Assembly: GCF_050942215.1 (NCBI RefSeq)
Contig: NZ_CP192056.1
Location: 620,001-684,000 of the forward strand
Reading direction: 5' to 3'
From: Sphaerimonospora sp050942215
GTDB taxonomy: Bacteria; Actinomycetota; Actinomycetes; Streptosporangiales; Streptosporangiaceae
Length of the DNA: 64,000 nucleotides
Shown: one piece after another, positions 50,928 through 59,241 of the stretch
How positions within the stretch are numbered: position 1 is the first letter of the stretch
Layout of the letters: each line of letters begins with the position of its first letter
The notes under the pieces: generated by a model
The model's database searches: none
Told to the model about the DNA's origin: nothing
The model's input: the letters and a program-made list of their open reading frames with translations, nothing else
Translations under genes and position numbers: made by a program

Positions 50928-51452
50928 ATGGCGGTGAGCGACCTCCCGATGCCGACCGTCGGGCCCGGGGCCCGGCTGGCGCCCAAACCGATGAAGTTCG
51001 TGCTGAACTGGGGACGGCGCTATTCGCTGTGGGTCTTCAACTTCGGGCTGGCCTGCTGCGCCATCGAGTTCATCGCGACGTCGATGAGCAGACACGACTT
51101 CATCCGGTTCGGGGTCATTCCGTTCGCGAACGGCCCCAGACAGGCCGACCTTATGATCGTTTCGGGGACGGTGACCGACAAGATGGCCCCGGCCGTCAAG
51201 CGGCTCTACGAGCAGATGCCCGATCCCAAGTACGTCATCTCGTTCGGGGCCTGCTCGAACACCGGCGGACCGTACTGGGACTCCTACTGCGTGACCAAGG
51301 GCGTCGACCAGATCATCCCGGTCGACGTGTACGTCCCCGGCTGTCCGCCCAGGCCCGAGGCGCTGCTCCAGGGCATCATGAAACTCCAGGAGAAGATCGC
51401 CGGCGAGACGCTGAGCGACCGCTACCCGCCGTCGCCGGGTGGGCGATCGTGA
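50928..51452 (+). CDS. nuoB: NADH-quinone oxidoreductase subunit B (second cluster)
   Basis: 174 aa. It carries all four ligands of the N2 [4Fe-4S] cluster: Cys43-Cys44 in GLACCAIEF, Cys109 in SFGACSNTGG and Cys139 in VPGCPPRPEAL. It is therefore competent to pass electrons to quinone. The ATG at 50928 follows AAGAGGAG. The stop overlaps the GTG of nuoC. Confidence 0.94.
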   Translation: MAVSDLPMPTVGPGARLAPKPMKFVLNWGRRYSLWVFNFGLACCAIEFIATSMSRHDFIRFGVIPFANGPRQADLMIVSGTVTDKMAPAVKRLYEQMPDPKYVISFGACSNTGGPYWDSYCVTKGVDQIIPVDVYVPGCPPRPEALLQGIMKLQEKIAGETLSDRYPPSPGGRS

Positions 51453-52057
51453 GCGCCGTTCCGGCCGCGGTCGCGGCCTTCGCCGACGCGCTCAGGGAGC
51501 GGTACGACTCGGGCCGGCGCGTCCAGATCTCCGACTCGTTCGGCGAACCGGTGGTGGACGTGCCACCGGACGCCTGGGTCGAGACGCTGTCGTTCGCCAG
51601 GTCCAGGGGCTTCGAGTTCTTCGACTGGCTGACCGGTGTGGACGACCCGCCGGACGACTTCCAGGTCGTCGCCCACGTCTTCGATCCGGTCGCGATGGCG
51701 CACCTGCTGGTCAGGACCCGGGTGCCGCGTGCGGATCCCCGCCTGCCGACCGTGACCGCCGTCTTCCGCGGGGCCGACTGGCACGAGCGGGAGACGTTCG
51801 AGATGTTCGGCGTCGTCTTCGACGGCCACCCCGACCTGCGGCCGCTGCTGCTGCCCGACGGATTCGAAGGCCATCCGCTGCGCAAGGACTTCGTGCTCGC
51901 GGCCCGGGTCGCCAAGGCCTGGCCGGGAGCCAAGGAGCCGGGCGAATCCGGCCACGGCTCACCCGGCCGCCGCAGGATGCTGCCCCCGGGCGTTCCCGCC
52001 GACTGGGGCGAAGGCGCCGCGCGAGCCGTACCGGAGCCCCCGCACAGGGACGGGTAG
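51449..52057 (+). CDS. nuoC: NADH-quinone oxidoreductase subunit C (second cluster)
   Basis: 202 aa of the 30-kDa subunit family: FEFFDWLTGVDDPPDDFQVV, then WHERETFEMFGVVFDGHPDL and GHPLRKDFVL. The C-terminal ~40 residues are a poorly conserved tail. It normally bridges NuoB and NuoD, but no nuoD follows; nuoH starts 7 bp later. The protein is not a NuoCD fusion. GTG overlaps the nuoB stop. Confidence 0.9.
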   Translation: MSAVPAAVAAFADALRERYDSGRRVQISDSFGEPVVDVPPDAWVETLSFARSRGFEFFDWLTGVDDPPDDFQVVAHVFDPVAMAHLLVRTRVPRADPRLPTVTAVFRGADWHERETFEMFGVVFDGHPDLRPLLLPDGFEGHPLRKDFVLAARVAKAWPGAKEPGESGHGSPGRRRMLPPGVPADWGEGAARAVPEPPHRDG

Positions 52058-52064
52058 GCGGGAG

Positions 52065-53018
52065 ATGGCCGGTCTGCTCGACATCGCGGTACGGCTGGCC
52101 GTCATCGTGGCGGCATTCCTGCTGCTACCGCTGATCGTCGGGCAGATGGAGCACAAGGCCATGGCCCACATGCAGTCTCGGCTCGGGCCGATGTACGCCG
52201 GAGGCTTCCACGGATGGGCGCAGCTCATCGCCGACGGGGTCAAGTTCGTCCAGAAGGAGGACGTGATCCCGGCCGCGGCCGACCGGCGGGTGTTCGCCAT
52301 CGCGCCGGCCGTGGCGCTCGTGCCGTACCTCGTGGTGATGGTCGTGATCCCGGTCGGTCCCGGGCTGGCCGGGGTGGACCTCGACGCCGGGCTGTTCTTC
52401 GTGCTGGCCGTGATGGGCGTCGGCGTGCTCGGCGTGATCATGGCGGGGTGGGCGTCGGCCAACAAGTACAGCGCGCTGGGCGGCATCCGGGCCGCGGCCC
52501 AGCTCATGTCGTACGAGCTGCCGCTCGTGCTCGCGGCCTCCAGCGTGGCGATGGCGGCGGGCACGCTGTCGCTGCAGGGGATCGTCGAGCAGTGGCGGTG
52601 GTGGTGGCTGCCCTGGCAGGCGATCGGCGCGGTGGTCTTCTTCGTCGCCGGGCTGGCGGAGCTGCGCCGGCCTCCGTTCGACATGCCGATCGCCGAGTCG
52701 GAGCTCATCATGGGCCCGATGACCGAGTACACCGGTCTGCGGTTCGCCCTGTTCATGCTCGCGGAGTACGCCGGGATCGTGGTGCTGTCGGCGCTGACCA
52801 CCGTCCTCTTCCTCGGTGGCTGGCATGGTCCGCTGCTTCCTGGACCGGTCTGGACGCTCATCAAGGTCTTCGCCCTGGCGTTCGTGGTGATCTGGGTCAG
52901 GGTCAGCTATCCCCGCCTCCGCGAGGACCAGTTGCAGCGGCTCGCCTGGATCGGCCTCGTCCCCCTGGCCCTCCTCCAGCTCGCCCTCACCGGCGTCATC
53001 AGGGTCCTCGTCACCTGA
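52065..53018 (+). CDS. nuoH: NADH-quinone oxidoreductase subunit H (second cluster)
   Basis: 317 aa, eight helices. AHMQSRLGPMYAGGFHGWAQ, LIADGVKFVQKEDVIP and RPPFDMPIAESELIMGPMTE are the quinone-site and loop motifs of the family, diverged from the main-complex form (the usual E-R pair reads EHK). ATG start with GGGAG upstream. The nuo order is interrupted after it: nuoI follows only at 58387. Confidence 0.93.
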   Translation: MAGLLDIAVRLAVIVAAFLLLPLIVGQMEHKAMAHMQSRLGPMYAGGFHGWAQLIADGVKFVQKEDVIPAAADRRVFAIAPAVALVPYLVVMVVIPVGPGLAGVDLDAGLFFVLAVMGVGVLGVIMAGWASANKYSALGGIRAAAQLMSYELPLVLAASSVAMAAGTLSLQGIVEQWRWWWLPWQAIGAVVFFVAGLAELRRPPFDMPIAESELIMGPMTEYTGLRFALFMLAEYAGIVVLSALTTVLFLGGWHGPLLPGPVWTLIKVFALAFVVIWVRVSYPRLREDQLQRLAWIGLVPLALLQLALTGVIRVLVT

Positions 53019-53142
53019 CCGCACCCTGGCCGCGCGGTGCCTCTTGACCTACCAACTGGCCCAGAGGTGCGAGCCGATTCCGCCAGATGAGGCCGTTGCG
53101 GACGCTTGCCGACTGCGAGAACGACGGCAGCTTCCGATGCGC

Positions 53143-53334
53143 CTATTCAGTCCCTGCCATGGACCCCGCCGGATCCGGATCATCCCCAGCAGCCCCATCG
53201 CCCTCCCGAGGGCTGACGAAGCTGCCGAGCCCGCGAACTGTGTAGATGATGCCCTCTGCGCGCAGTGCCTTCATGACCTTGTGGGCTGTCATCCGGGCGA
53301 TGCCGAACTCCTGCATCAAAATGGACATTTCCAT
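53143..53334 (-). pseudogene. GntR-type winged-helix fragment
   Basis: About 40 residues (SILMQEFGIARMTAHKVMKA, then LRAEGIIYTVRGLGSFV) match the recognition helix and wing of GntR regulators. Helix 1 at the N-terminus and any effector domain are missing. Upstream the sequence runs directly into the 3' end of the lipoprotein gene, which it overlaps by 19 bp. Most likely a truncated remnant at a rearrangement junction. Confidence 0.6.
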
Positions 53335-53663
53335 CCGACTCCCATCCTTTCGGCCTCGTTAGTCCAGTTCACCAAGGTCTTTCCTGCGAATACTGCTTGC
53401 TCGTGCGTGCTGTACCAGTCGTTGAAGTCCACATTGGGAGAAACTCTGCCATCTTTGAACCAGGTGGCGTCGGAGAGTTCCTGTCGATCGATCTCATCAT
53501 TGTTTGCCAGGCATTCAATCACCTTATGAATGATGGACGTGCGGTCCTGGGAAATACCTGGCTGGGGCGGGGCAGAAGTCTTGCTTACGCAGCCGGTCAG
53601 GGTCGCTGCTGTCGTTATTATGACCGCAGCAGATCGGGCTCCTCGCACAAAGAATCTGGTCAT
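53316..53663 (-). CDS. Lipoprotein with the FNDWYS domain
   Basis: 115 aa. MTRFFVRGARSAAVIITTAA followed by TLTGC gives a lipobox (LTGC, Cys25). The mature part ends in ATWFKDGRVSPNVDFNDWYS, then THEQ...TLVNW, closely matching the C-terminus of the preceding large protein (ASWFRNG...NFNDWYSLHE...TLVQW). The ATG at 53663 overlaps the stop of that gene (ATGA), so they are coupled. A surface-exposed partner or processed duplicate is likely; the function is unknown. Confidence 0.72.
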   Translation of the reverse strand: MTRFFVRGARSAAVIITTAATLTGCVSKTSAPPQPGISQDRTSIIHKVIECLANNDEIDRQELSDATWFKDGRVSPNVDFNDWYSTHEQAVFAGKTLVNWTNEAERMGVGWKCPF

Positions 53664-53769
53664 CGAGGCCCCTGTATGTTCATGGCGTGCTCTGCTGCCT
53701 GTACCCACTGTACGAGGGTCTGGCCATGGAGCTCCTGGTTCTCGTGGAGGCTGTACCAGTCGTTGAAGT
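53410..53769. repeat. Duplicated FNDWYS-domain coding segment
   Basis: The 19-mer ctgtaccagtcgttgaagt occurs at 53410-53428 (lipoprotein gene) and 53751-53769 (end of the large gene). Flanking codons align at protein level over about 40 residues. This is a tandem duplication of the domain-coding end. Confidence 0.75.
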
Positions 53770-55675
53770 TCGTGTCGGGAGCTATGGTGCCGTTCCTGAA
53801 CCAGGATGCTTCTGTGGGAACCCTGACAGCGCCCGCATTGATTAGGCCTTGGGTGACTGAAACTTTAACATCGAGGAGTTGCTCTCTGAACTCTTCTCGG
53901 CTCGCCCTCACGGCGTTTGCTGCATTATCGGTTCTCAACTTTTCGCTGAGCACCGGTTGTGCGGCCGCCAGGAACACCTGGGCGCTCGTGTCGAGCCGGT
54001 CTGAATTGGAGAAGTTGAAAGCACCGAAGCCTTCGAAGATCAGTGAGAGGGCGGTCTGTATGCGCTGTGCCTTGATATCTTTCTCTGCGCCGTCCTCGAA
54101 CTTGAGGTCTGCGTGAACAGAGGAAAGCAGGCCGTACAGGGACGCCATCTCCACAAGATAGTTCTGCTTCTTGTCCTTGATTGTCGACGTGACGCTGGCG
54201 CTGATGCGAGCATCCATGGTCCCTTGGAATCTGCCGAAGTCCTTGGGCTCGTGGAGTGCCTGCCTGAGGAAGCTCTTCAAGTCGGGGCGAGCGACCCAAG
54301 CAAGATATGGGCCGGTGGGCTCGCCGCTCCGAAGCTTTACGCCGTTACTGACGCTGTGATCAGCGGACGCGGCGAAGTCGGGGAAGTAGCGATCGGCGGT
54401 GTAGATGAGAGATTGGCGGATCTCGTGCGGGAGGACTTTGTCCGGGTGGAGCTTGGCGAACTCCGAGGTGGCCTGGACGATGTGGACGACGGACCAGGCC
54501 GATTCCTTGGCGTCGTCGGAGGCGCCTCGGGGAGCGGACACCGCCGCGTTGAGGAATTCGGCGGCATGGGAGGTCAGATCGATCCGGTCCACCGTGAGCG
54601 ACGGGTCGGCGCCGCTCGCCTTGCCGTACGGGCCGACCTTGACACCGGGCGTGTGCCAGTCGTCGCTGACGAGCATCTTCGCGTACTTCAGGCCGCTATC
54701 CGGGTCGCCGAGGACATGCCGGGCGGCCTGGCCGTTCTGCGTCGCCCGATCCATTACCGCGAGGACCGGGTCGAAGTCGGCGAGGCGTTTCTGGTAAAGG
54801 ACGCGATCCTGGTCGAGAATGCCGCCGTGATCCGACGGGGTCGGGACCTGGATTTTGCCGGCGGCGCGGGCGTCGAGCATGGATCGGGTGACTTCGGCGA
54901 GGAAGTGCGAGTCCCAGGATCTGCCGTCGGGGCCGTACTTGAAGAGCATGCCGACCGACCAGGGGTCGGAGCTCTTGGTGATCGCGGCCCTGGTTTCCGG
55001 GGCCAGCAGCGGACGGCCGTCCTTGCCCGTGCCGACGCGCATCTGGCTGGCAGCCGCCAGCGACGAGCCGAGTGCCCGCAGGATGCTCGCGCTCTCCGTG
55101 CTGAACAGGGCGGCTCCCGTTCGGTTGCAGAGCGCCCGGGCGGCCTGGAGCGCCAGCGGCCCGGCCTGCGCCCAGAACGCGGCGAGGTACGGCCTGTCGT
55201 CGAGATGTTGCGTGAGGTGCTCCCGTACCCCCGCCAGGCCGACCCGGACCGCCTCAGGATCCTTGCCGGCGAGGGCGTCCTTCAGCGCCTGGACGTCCTG
55301 CTCGGCCTGATATCCGCTCTGACCTGTGGTGTCCCAGTCGAGCTGGACGTACGGCGAACGCGGGCCGATGAGGCCGGGCCCGTCCGCCGGGAGCGGTCTG
55401 CGGACTGGGAACGGCAGGCCCGGAAGCATGGCGGGATTCCAACCGTTCTCCCTCGCCAGGCCGTACGCCTTGGCAGTGCGGGCGTTCATGTCGCGGGTGT
55501 CGTTCAGCGCCGAGCCGGTCAGGCGCGGCAACTGGGCGAAGCTCACCTCGCTGTCCCACTGCCGCATCTTCTGCTGAATTATCGGCCCATTTCTGGCCAG
55601 CACCTCATGCAGCCGTTGCAGGCGTTTGGCCAATTCCGCGAGGTTGACCGGATTGACCCCGACGAATTCCCCCAT
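53660..55675 (-). CDS. Large protein with helical WXG100-like N-terminus and C-terminal FNDWYS domain
   Basis: 671 aa. N-terminus VNPVNLAELAKRLQRLHEVL and IIQQKMRQWDSEVSF is helical, like the start of proteins exported with WXG100 partners. The long middle is mostly helical without a nameable domain (repeated AADRY/SFLRQALHEP-type segments). The last ~45 residues form the FNDWYS domain shared with the next gene. The ATG at 55675 follows AAAGGGGACG; the upstream frame is arginine-rich and non-homologous. It lies 26 bp after a WXG100-like gene. A type VII-type substrate or toxin-like protein is possible, not shown. Confidence 0.62.
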   Translation of the reverse strand: MGEFVGVNPVNLAELAKRLQRLHEVLARNGPIIQQKMRQWDSEVSFAQLPRLTGSALNDTRDMNARTAKAYGLARENGWNPAMLPGLPFPVRRPLPADGPGLIGPRSPYVQLDWDTTGQSGYQAEQDVQALKDALAGKDPEAVRVGLAGVREHLTQHLDDRPYLAAFWAQAGPLALQAARALCNRTGAALFSTESASILRALGSSLAAASQMRVGTGKDGRPLLAPETRAAITKSSDPWSVGMLFKYGPDGRSWDSHFLAEVTRSMLDARAAGKIQVPTPSDHGGILDQDRVLYQKRLADFDPVLAVMDRATQNGQAARHVLGDPDSGLKYAKMLVSDDWHTPGVKVGPYGKASGADPSLTVDRIDLTSHAAEFLNAAVSAPRGASDDAKESAWSVVHIVQATSEFAKLHPDKVLPHEIRQSLIYTADRYFPDFAASADHSVSNGVKLRSGEPTGPYLAWVARPDLKSFLRQALHEPKDFGRFQGTMDARISASVTSTIKDKKQNYLVEMASLYGLLSSVHADLKFEDGAEKDIKAQRIQTALSLIFEGFGAFNFSNSDRLDTSAQVFLAAAQPVLSEKLRTDNAANAVRASREEFREQLLDVKVSVTQGLINAGAVRVPTEASWFRNGTIAPDTNFNDWYSLHENQELHGQTLVQWVQAAEHAMNIQGPR

Positions 55676-55701
55676 TACGTCCCCTTTTCGGTGCGACGTA
55701 C

Positions 55702-55962
55702 CTATAAGACGGCCCTTCTGCGCGTCCCCTCCTCCACTCGGGCGACCAGGCGCGGTTGTTCGCTCAACACGGCATGAAGCAGCGCGATGAGCTGGGATTT
55801 TCGAGCGTTCCAGTCGGCGGCCCAGTGATCGGCGGCCGGTCCCCTCCAGGTGGCGTCGCCGAACATTCCGGGTATGGCGCCGAGCGCGTCGAGGACCTCG
55901 CGTACGGCGGCGGCGGTTGCGGTCATGTCCGCTTGGCATTCGGCTATCTCGGGTGACGGCAC
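55702..55962 (-). CDS. WXG100-like small protein
   Basis: 86 aa. Two helices flank a WxG turn (Trp39-Arg40-Gly41 in GDATWRGPAADHW), the EsxA-like layout. The GTG at 55962 follows GGAGGAA and is preferred to the TTG at 56007. It precedes the large protein by 26 bp, the usual pairing of a WXG100 chaperone-like partner with a large exported protein. No type VII secretion ATPase is in the window. Confidence 0.7.
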   Translation of the reverse strand: MPSPEIAECQADMTATAAAVREVLDALGAIPGMFGDATWRGPAADHWAADWNARKSQLIALLHAVLSEQPRLVARVEEGTRRRAVL

Positions 55963-56061
55963 GGATTCCTCCAGCGAGACGGCTGACGCTTTGTCAAGCG
56001 TAGGCAAGCGCCGAAGGATGAGCCAGGGATATGCGGTCCGGCAATCAGGATTACCGGATTA

Positions 56062-56943
56062 CTAGGGTAGATAAATGGTGTATTCGGCCAGTTCCGAGGT
56101 CAGATTGGGCGGCAGAGACGCCGCGGCGGAGAGATCTTCGGCCGATACGAATGCGCCGACCGTCTCCCGGGCCTTCACCACCTGCTCGGCCAGGGCGGGG
56201 GTCATCCCGGGCAGCGCGGCGATCACACGAGCCGGGGCGTGGTTGACGTCGACCAGACCGCCGTCGTCGTACTGCCGGGGCAGGTCAGGCCGTCCGATCC
56301 GCAGTTCGCGTGCCATCGAGGGATCGCGTTCCGCGAGTTCTCTCGCCTGCTCCCGCAGCGCGCGCCGGTGCTGGGCGAGGGCGATCGCCCGGTCGTTCGC
56401 GGTCATCCCGGGCGTCTCGAAGACCCGCTGCCTGATGATGAAGGAGTGCACGGTGCCGCCGAGCCAGCTGCCGAACATGCCGCCGAACATGAGGATGCCG
56501 GGGCCCGGCGGCAGATCGCCGGGGTAGTGGTCGTCGAAGATGACGATCCACAGGAAGACGGCCAGGGCGTAGGCGGCGGAGGCGAGCCCGAGCCAGGCGC
56601 TCCGTCGCTTCACCGCTGCGAACAGCATCGTGAAGGGCGTGCCGAAACCGCAGGTGAGCAGCGGCGTCAGGGCCCAGAAGACGCTCCCCACGCCGGGGCC
56701 GCCGTGCGGCTGGGGCTGCGGCGGCGGGGGAGGGACGAATGGTGGCCGTGGGGGCTGCACCGGCTGCACCGGCTGCACCGGTGGCACCGGTGGCACCGGC
56801 GGTGGCACCGGCGGCGTCGCTCGAGGCGGTGGGGGCACCGGGTAGGCCTGGTAGGGATTCGGTGATGAGCCCTGCTGCCCGGATGGGTACGGTCCCTGCC
56901 GCTTATAGGACTCGTACGGTCCTTGTCCTCCAAAGCCGCTCAT
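56062..56943 (-). CDS. Helix-hairpin-helix membrane protein with Pro-rich N-terminus
   Basis: 293 aa. Residues 1-~85 are Pro/Gln-rich with PPVPPVQPVQPVQPP-type repeats encoded by 9-bp units near 56758-56815. Three hydrophobic helices follow (about 90-175). The C-terminal ~70 residues are a helix-hairpin-helix domain (VDVNHAPARVIAALPGMTPA, LAEQVVKARETVGAFVSAED) as in ComEA-type DNA-binding proteins. Here that domain would be cytoplasmic or structural; the role is unknown. ATG at 56943. Confidence 0.72.
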   Translation of the reverse strand: MSGFGGQGPYESYKRQGPYPSGQQGSSPNPYQAYPVPPPPRATPPVPPPVPPVPPVQPVQPVQPPRPPFVPPPPPQPQPHGGPGVGSVFWALTPLLTCGFGTPFTMLFAAVKRRSAWLGLASAAYALAVFLWIVIFDDHYPGDLPPGPGILMFGGMFGSWLGGTVHSFIIRQRVFETPGMTANDRAIALAQHRRALREQARELAERDPSMARELRIGRPDLPRQYDDGGLVDVNHAPARVIAALPGMTPALAEQVVKARETVGAFVSAEDLSAAASLPPNLTSELAEYTIYLP

Positions 56944-57172
56944 GTGCCGACCCTACGTATTTGCCGCACACTTTGCTCAATCCTTCCGGCAACATTATGA
57001 GCATCCTGTGGACGACCGCGCGGAGGGGCTGTGGACAGTGTGGACGACCACCGTCCCGGATCGTGGTCGCGTCGGAGCGTTCGCCCTTCGGCCTGTCCCC
57101 GGAGTGGCTGACGGCCACGTTCTCCGGAACCTTGCGGATCTTTGACCAGGAGACCGGGAGCAAGGAGCTGGC

Positions 57173-58243
57173 GTGGCTGTCGCGCTGACCATGGCCCGGA
57201 TGAAGGTGGCGGTGCTGCGCCACGCCTTCCACGGCCGGCGGGCGCGGACGGCGGGCACCGGCGCCGCACTGGGTGCGCTGTTCGCCGCGGGGACGATCTA
57301 CCTGGCCTTCGTCGATCCGGACCTGCTGGCGGTCGGTTACGACAGTGCGAACGTCTGCTTCGCGGCCAGCCCGCTGATCCTCGGCTGGGACGGCATGCTG
57401 CCCTACGCCGGCCCGATCTTCGTCGTGATGGCCGCTGCCATGGCCTCCAACGTGTACGGGACCGACGGCACCGCGCTGTGGCTGACGCTGATGACGCCGG
57501 GTGTGAGCGACGTGCGCGGCAGGCAGCTTGCGTGGCTGTCGGCGCAGGCGCCGGTGGCGATCGTGCTGACCGTCGCGTTCACCGCGATCACCGGGGGCCC
57601 GTGGCCGCTGATGCTGGCGCTGCTGTCCGCCCTGCTGGGCGGCGCGGCCGGACTGGTGCCGCTGATCTCGGTGTACGCGCTGGTGCCCGGCACCGACCCG
57701 CACCGCCGCGCGGGCAACCCGCTGCGCACCAGCGAGGACGACGGCGGCCTGACCGGCCTTGCCTATCTGATGATCGTGCTGGTGATCGCCACCGGCGCGC
57801 CCGCCGCGCTCGTGGCGGTGCGGTACGGCTGGGCCGGCGTGGCTGTGGGCGTCGTGACCGGAGCGCTCTGTTACTGGGGCTTCGGCCTGCTGGCTGAGCG
57901 GCGGCTGCGTTCGCACGGCCCGGAGTTGCTCGATGCGAAGCGGACCGGCCGCAAGCCGGAGACGACGATGAAGTTCCGCCTCGACCGGCTGTCGAAGACG
58001 CAGAAGTCGATCGCCTGGTGGTGTTTCGGGTTCGGCGCCATCCCGCTGGTCCCGCAGGGCATCATCGCCGCCGTCTTCGTGGCCAACGACATGTCGCGCC
58101 ACACCTGGTTCCTGGCCACCTACATGCCGCCCGGACTGCGCTATCCGGTGGCCGCCGCCTTCGTCCTGCTCGGCCTCGCGATGTACGGCACGGGCCTGTG
58201 GCTCGTCAGGCCCCGGACGTCTGAGGAGGGAGCGGCCGCCTAG
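57173..58243 (+). CDS. ABC-2-like multi-helix membrane protein, possibly shortened
   Basis: 356 aa, about nine hydrophobic helices. MARMKVAVLRHAFHGRRART is typical of the start of large actinobacterial transporter permeases, which I recall as longer (over 500 aa). Here the second and later helices resume at SPLILGWDGMLPYAGPIFVV and continue to PGLRYPVAAAFVLLG. No ATP-binding gene is adjacent. GTG start after AAGGAG. An internal deletion is possible. Last gene of the island before nuoI. Confidence 0.6.
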   Translation: MAVALTMARMKVAVLRHAFHGRRARTAGTGAALGALFAAGTIYLAFVDPDLLAVGYDSANVCFAASPLILGWDGMLPYAGPIFVVMAAAMASNVYGTDGTALWLTLMTPGVSDVRGRQLAWLSAQAPVAIVLTVAFTAITGGPWPLMLALLSALLGGAAGLVPLISVYALVPGTDPHRRAGNPLRTSEDDGGLTGLAYLMIVLVIATGAPAALVAVRYGWAGVAVGVVTGALCYWGFGLLAERRLRSHGPELLDAKRTGRKPETTMKFRLDRLSKTQKSIAWWCFGFGAIPLVPQGIIAAVFVANDMSRHTWFLATYMPPGLRYPVAAAFVLLGLAMYGTGLWLVRPRTSEEGAAA

Positions 58244-58251
58244 CCTGGGGC

Positions 58252-58303
58252 AGGTCCCCCGCCCTGATCGGAAAGGTCCCCCCGCCCTGATCGGAAGGGG
58301 ACC
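58252..58303. repeat. 22/23-bp tandem repeat ending in a hairpin
   Basis: Two head-to-tail copies of aggtccccCgccctgatcggaa (58252-58273 and 58274-58296, one extra C in the second) are followed by ggggacc. GGTCCCC (58275-58281) pairs with GGGGACC (58297-58303), so the second copy can fold and terminate the preceding gene. A further inverted repeat GTGAA/TTCAC lies at 58348-58367, just before nuoI. Confidence 0.6.
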
Positions 58304-58386
58304 ATCGACCGGCAATGGGTGAATCAGCGAAGTTAACTGACACCCCCGTGAACGGTCGCGCATTCACCTGGGGCGGATAGTGCGCC

Positions 58387-59241
58387 ATGATGTTGCATGT
58401 GGCGCGCATACCAGGAGAAGGGCTGGCCAAGGGCCTGGCCGTGACCTTCCGGCACATGCTGCGCGAATCGGTGACGCAGCAGTATCCGGAGGAGCATCCC
58501 GAACTTCCTCCCCGCAGCCGGGGCGTGATCGCCCTGGTCGAGGAGAACTGCACCGTGTGCATGCTCTGTGCCCGCGAGTGTCCCGACTGGTGCATCTACA
58601 TCGACTCCCACAAGGAGACCCTCCCGGCGCCGGAGGGCGGGCGTCCACGGGCGCGCAACGTGCTCGACCGGTTCGCGATCGACTTCTCGCTGTGCATGTA
58701 CTGCGGAATCTGCGTCGAGGTCTGCCCCTTCGACGCGCTGTTCTGGTCGCCGGAGTTCGAGTACGCGGAGTACGACATCCGCGATCTGATCCATGAGAAG
58801 GATCGGCTGGGCGAATGGGCCCAGACCGTTCCTCCCCCGCCGCCGCACGAGGTGGGCGCCGAGCCGGCCAAGGAGATCGCCGCGGCCGCCCGCCCCGCAG
58901 CCCGCCCGCCGTCCCGGCCCGGCCGTACTGCATCGCCCGGCCGTACGGCCGAGGCGGAGAAGGAGCCGGAGACGACCGCGGCGTCGGCGGAGAGCGCCAC
59001 GGCTCCGAGTGCGCCGCCGCGTCGGGAGCCGCCGAGGGCGATGCGGGACATCCGCTCGATCCGGCCGCCGGGAGCGCTGCCGAAGCCGTCCCGGCCCGCC
59101 CGGCCTGAGCCGCAGGACGCACGGGAGTCGCCGGGCTCGCCCGGCTCACAGGGACCGCCGGGCTCACCTGACTCGCTGGACTCACCGGACCCGCAGGGAC
59201 CGCCGACGCCGGAGAAGGACGGGTCAGAGGAGGAGTCGTGA
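58387..59241 (+). CDS. nuoI: NADH-quinone oxidoreductase subunit I (second cluster), with long tail
   Basis: 284 aa. Two [4Fe-4S] binding sets are intact: Cys55, 58, 61, 65 (NCTVCMLCARECP) and Cys103, 106, 109, 113 (LCMYCGICVEVCP). The family usually ends near 160-200 aa; here residues ~150-284 are a Pro/Ala-rich tail finishing in collagen-like PGSPGSQGPPGSP repeats. ATG start. Its stop overlaps the GTG of nuoJ. It can carry electrons from a soluble donor to NuoB. Confidence 0.92.
   Translation: MMLHVARIPGEGLAKGLAVTFRHMLRESVTQQYPEEHPELPPRSRGVIALVEENCTVCMLCARECPDWCIYIDSHKETLPAPEGGRPRARNVLDRFAIDFSLCMYCGICVEVCPFDALFWSPEFEYAEYDIRDLIHEKDRLGEWAQTVPPPPPHEVGAEPAKEIAAAARPAARPPSRPGRTASPGRTAEAEKEPETTAASAESATAPSAPPRREPPRAMRDIRSIRPPGALPKPSRPARPEPQDARESPGSPGSQGPPGSPDSLDSPDPQGPPTPEKDGSEEES

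Noticed and set aside
56942..57188. Plus-strand frame upstream of the permease with a WD40-like end
   Set aside because: Too short and without a start or neighbouring repeats; mentioned only as a possible scar.
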